NCBI GenBank assembly: GCA_948567375.1
Contig: OX419757.1
Location: 14,522,974 to 14,586,973 of the forward strand
Source of the DNA: Lunularia cruciata
Lineage: Eukaryota > Streptophyta > Marchantiopsida > Lunulariales > Lunulariaceae
Direction of reading: 5' to 3'
Length of the DNA stretch: 64,000 nt
Shown here: in pieces, positions 61,053 to 64,000 of the stretch
How positions within the stretch are numbered: the stretch's first letter is position 1
How the letters are laid out: every line of letters starts with the position of its first letter
Position numbers and translations under genes: made by a program
The notes under the pieces: generated by a model
Told to the model about the DNA's origin: nothing
Database searches by the model: none
The model's input: the letters and a program-made list of their open reading frames with translations, nothing else

Positions 61053-61466
61053 TGTTGGACTTACGAAGTTAGTCGGACTTACAAAGTAGCACAGAAGACA
61101 AATTAGCCTAGAGTATTTCGGAAGTATTTAGGAAGCTTCTTGGGGAGCTTCCCAACTAGCTTAGCTTGCACCGCAAGTAAGTAGCTTCTAGAAGGAAGCT
61201 TCTAGAGGCTTCCAACTAGCTTAGCTTGCATGTCAAGTAGGCGGCTTCTAGAAGGAAGCTTCTTGAGAAGCTTCCTAGTGAACTTGGCTTGCACTCTAAG
61301 AAGGCGGCTTGAGGAAGCTTCTTGAGAAGCTTCTCAAGGGCCTTGTATGCTACCTATAAATACCAAAGCCAAAGCTCATGCAAGGCATTTGGAGTTTTCC
61401 CTCATTCAAGTGTTCCAATGTGAGTTTCCATTCTCCTATTTCTCTCCTTGGTCTCGATCTTTTACA
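61053..61466 (+). repeat. 5' LTR of a Ty3/gypsy element
   Basis: It starts TGTTGGACTTACGAAG and ends ...TTTTACA, two bases before a primer-binding site. TATA region CCTATAAATACCAAAGCC at 61352-61369. Three diverged copies of a GGAAGCTTC / CTAGCTTAGCTTGCA block fill the U3 part (61110-61320). The sequence is related to the LTR at 37418-37840. It begins inside the LINE-like element. Confidence 0.72.
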
Positions 61467-61467
61467 T

Positions 61468-61479
61468 TGGTATCAGAGC
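61468..61479 (+). promoter_or_regulatory. Primer-binding site, initiator tRNA-Met
   Basis: Exact TGGTATCAGAGC directly after the LTR, complementary to the 3' end of initiator tRNA-Met, the common primer of plant Ty3/gypsy and Ty1/copia elements. Confidence 0.85.
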
Positions 61480-61736
61480 AAGAATGGGATGGATAGAATT
61501 TATGGACCACCAAATCCACTTCCGCCAACCATTGGGATTTTCATGTCCAAATATCACCCAAGCACCACTTCACACAATTCATCACCTCACGCTTTGGGCA
61601 AGATTTTCTACATATGATCACCATGTCTAAGGAACCCTTGATACTTCTGGTTGTCACTTACAGAGAAAGCTAGATGTGTTGTATCTATGTGTTAATCAAT
61701 TAGATAAATTGGGAGTAGTAGGATAGAGTAGTAGCT

Positions 61737-62573
61737 ATGGCGGCAATACCAGATGTTATCCTTGCGATGCAACAACAAATTGAGCACCTTACTCAATTGT
61801 TGGATGAACAAGACCAACAACAAAGAGAATATATAGAGAGTGTGTCAGTCCAAGATGGAGAAGATCATATTTGATTTCCAAAACCTAAGGTGTTTGAAGG
61901 CAAGAATCTTCCATGCATAGTGGAGAAATTATTTTTTTATTGTAAACATTACTTTGAAGCCACCAATCTTCAAGATGAATGGAAATAGATTCTCTTGGCT
62001 TCTAGCCAATTAGATGGTGTGGCAAAACTTTGGTGGGGATTCCAAGTGGAGCAAGCTGAACGGTAGATTGTTGCACCAATCTTGATATGGACGGAATTCA
62101 AGGATGCAATATTTGGTCCATTTCAAACTATAAATGCCACCCAAGCCGCACAAGATAAATTGGCAGAGTTGAAGTAGATTGGCTCAATAAGAGGCTACCT
62201 CACACAATTTCAAAACATCATCATGCAAATTCTAGATATATGTAATACCAAGAGCTAGCCATATGATCTAGATGTGAAATTTGGTTTGGTAACATCTGGA
62301 ATGATGTTATACATGATGGTCAAAATAGATCAAATAGAAGTATCACCAAAAGTGTACTTCTACTTATAGGGCAGAAAACCGAAATAGATTTGAAAACCTT
62401 AGAACAAATAGCTAGACATATGATTTGAAGGTGAGAATTGGGTTGGTAACATCTGGAAGGATGTCTCACAGGATGGACTAAATAGGTAAGAAATATTTAT
62501 CACCAAAAGGGGACTTCTACTAATAGAGTTGGAATAGAAATATGCCTGAAATCTTTGAAGGCAATTTTGGATG
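61737..62573 (+). pseudogene. Gag of the 61 kb Ty3/gypsy element, decayed
   Basis: The frame starts MAAIPDVILAMQQQIEHLTQ with a Gln-rich coiled-coil-like N-terminus. It continues FPKPKVFEGKN, VEKLFFYCKHYFEATN, LDGVAKLWWGFQVEQ, WTEFKDAIFGPF, TQAAQDKLAELK and IGSIRGYLTQFQ. These are the conserved blocks of the plant gypsy gag (Retrotrans_gag) domain. Stops include TAG in ELK-stop-IGS and AER-stop-IV, where Gln is usual, and TGA before FPKP, where Arg is usual. A tandem duplication follows in the 3' part (62260-62573). The element is broken off by the next one at about 62.6 kb. Confidence 0.75.
62260..62573 (+). repeat. Tandem duplication of about 157 bases inside gag
   Basis: The blocks AGCTAG-CATATGAT, TTGGTAACATCTGGAA-GATG and TATCACCAAAAG-GACTTCTACT occur at 62255-62416 and again at 62412-62573. 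The two copies have diverged considerably, so the duplication is old. Confidence 0.7.
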
Positions 62574-62599
62574 CCTAAACAGATGAATTAGGCCTCAAA

Positions 62600-62995
62600 A
62601 TGTGCAGATTTCCGTCCAATGGAAAAAAGTTTGGCCTTCCCTCCCTCCCTGCTTTGTCTTGTCAAGAGCTTTCCAACAGTACCTCACCCACGTGATTCTA
62701 AGATTCCTATAGGACGATTCTCTAAAAGATTCCCTCCGATCAAAGCTTGTTTGACCAACCAGATAGGACCAGGACTGACATGTCACCCATCCAAGTAAGT
62801 AATCCAAGGGTGGAGCTTGTTGACATGTCACTTATCTATGTACCTAATCCTAAGGTGGAGCTTCATTGGAGGAGATCCGCTTTGCCTATATATATAAAGA
62901 GAAGGTGCTCCTTTGGGGCATTGGAGCTTGAGTGTGAAAGTGTATGTTTCTCATGGTGAGTTTCTCTTTAGGTCTATTATCCTCGGAGTATTACA
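62600..62995 (+). repeat. 5' LTR of a second LTR element (left border uncertain)
   Basis: It ends ...GGAGTATTACA, one base before a primer-binding site. TATA-like TATATATATAAAGAG at 62887-62901. Upstream lie two 45-base tandem copies, each beginning with the perfect palindrome TGACATGTCA. The left border is not defined because the 3' LTR lies outside the window. Confidence 0.5.
62776..62865 (+). repeat. Two 45-base tandem copies with TGACATGTCA palindromes
   Basis: Copies start at 62776 and 62821. Each begins TGACATGTCA and ends with a GGTGGAGCTT block. The 10-base palindrome is self-complementary, as are many dimeric transcription-factor sites. The position in the presumed U3, before the TATA-like site, fits an enhancer, but this is inference. 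Confidence 0.7.
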
Positions 62996-62996
62996 A

Positions 62997-63008
62997 TGGT
63001 ATCAGAGC
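62997..63008 (+). promoter_or_regulatory. Primer-binding site, initiator tRNA-Met (second element)
   Basis: A second exact TGGTATCAGAGC, 1529 bases downstream of the first, which shows that a separate LTR element starts here rather than one continuous element. Confidence 0.83.
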
Positions 63009-63118
63009 AAGTGTTGTCCAAGAGAGCGGATCATCCCTCTTGGAAGAACATGGGCTATTGAGATTGAGTAATTTTGAGGAGAGACATTCTGGTGTAATTG
63101 GTAGATTAGGAGGATAGA

Positions 63119-64000
63119 ATGGATGCTCCGAGAGGAAAATATCCAATGCCTCACTTTCCATTCTTGAATCCATTCAACATCAAGATTATGTACATTTTGC
63201 ATGAGCAAGTGAGAGTGTATTTGGTTTTTCACTTCAGAGTAGAGTTCATGGATACAATAATGAATTCACCAAACCCAGTGATTTTGCCTACAGTGATTTA
63301 CGAGAGAGAGTGGGATTTGACCATTTACATTTTGTTGTGATGGATTTGAATGTCCCAAATCCTTTCCCTTTTAACACTCAAGTAGAAATTTGTTATGTAG
63401 TAAGACCAAAAGTGATGTTTAGGGATTTCATGGTCAGGAATTTTGGTGAGGAATATTACCAACAAGTGGTAGCTTCTAAGGTCTCAATGGTAGTTCTTAT
63501 AGTTTGTGCGCACTCTAGAGTGATCATATTAACTCTCTATTGAAGTTTAAGGTATAGCAATCGAGTGTTACAAGAACCATGGATCCGTAGTTGCAAGAGT
63601 TAATGCAAGGAATGCAGGAGATGTTGAACAAATTTTGAGAGATTAAGATGACCATGGAGGCGTTACAAAGTCAAGTGCAGACCCTCAAGAATGATCAAGC
63701 AATGCAAGAAGAAGAGCCATCTCAAAATCCAATACCTGCGATTGAAGTACTTGGAGAGGCACATGTGCTTACAAACCCTATCAATGATGAAGCCACATTA
63801 CTACTCTGATGAAGAAGACCTGCAACATTGAGCCTTACAAGGGGCAGCGTACGATGGGAGTAGTGGAGAACTGGATCTCGAGAATGAATTGATATTTTTA
63901 GTTGTTCTCAACAGAGATCACCAAGCATGTTGCATGTGGGTACTTGACCAATAAAGCCCTCACATGGTACAAAGCTTGGGAACAATCCATGTTGGCCAAG
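63119..64000 (+). pseudogene. Leader and gag of the second LTR element, running off the window
   Basis: An open frame (63119-63340, then 63310-63543 in another frame) shows no motif that I can name. A later segment (63855-64000) has a gag-like core: GVVENWISRMN, then EITKHVACGYLTNKALTWYKAWEQ, with the aliphatic-x-x-W pattern of the gag region. It is preceded by a Gln/Glu-rich coiled-coil-like stretch (63610-63720). TGA and TAG stops interrupt. The element continues beyond the end of the window. Confidence 0.55.

Overview
This is nuclear DNA of a land plant: two intron-containing plant genes lie in a large field of decayed retroelements. Both genes are typical of plants (a SPIKE1 DOCK-family exchange factor and a plastid RETICULATA-related protein). 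The GA-rich leaders, the divergence from angiosperm sequences as I remember them, and the retroelement types suggest a non-seed plant such as a bryophyte or lycophyte. That lineage is an inference; the species cannot be read from the window.

Layout. 1-3.8 kb: upstream and leader region of the first gene, with no coding signal. 3.86-17.07 kb (+): a complete SPIKE1-type gene whose 30 coding exons join in phase to 1853 codons. 17.1-27.2 kb: intergenic and repeat DNA with two fragments of a reverse-transcriptase (RT) element family, one enclosed by long inverted repeats, plus tandem repeats. 27.34-33.53 kb (-): a decayed Ty3/gypsy-like element in the order gag with CCHC knuckle, aspartic protease, C5-cytosine DNA methyltransferase, RT. 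This is the most unusual object in the window. 33.8-37.8 kb (+): a decayed chromovirus pol (protease, RT, RNase H, integrase, chromodomain) followed by an LTR. 38-42.6 kb: perfect hairpins and further inverted-repeat elements. 43.50-46.94 kb (+): a complete eight-exon RETICULATA-related gene of 420 codons. 47.5-54.6 kb: a very AT-rich block without recognisable genes. 57.8-61.05 kb (+): the longest copy of the RT element, with a C2H2-like finger and RT. 61.05-64.0 kb (+): two nested LTR-element 5' ends, each with LTR, tRNA-Met primer-binding site and gag start.

Working together. The two host genes are independent. SPIKE1 activates ROP GTPases for actin control and cell shape; the RETICULATA-related protein is a plastid-targeted membrane protein. 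All mobile elements are broken. Most of their in-frame stops are TAG where family alignments expect Gln, the trace left by cytosine deamination in methylated DNA. It is striking that one of these methylation-scarred elements carried its own cytosine methyltransferase.
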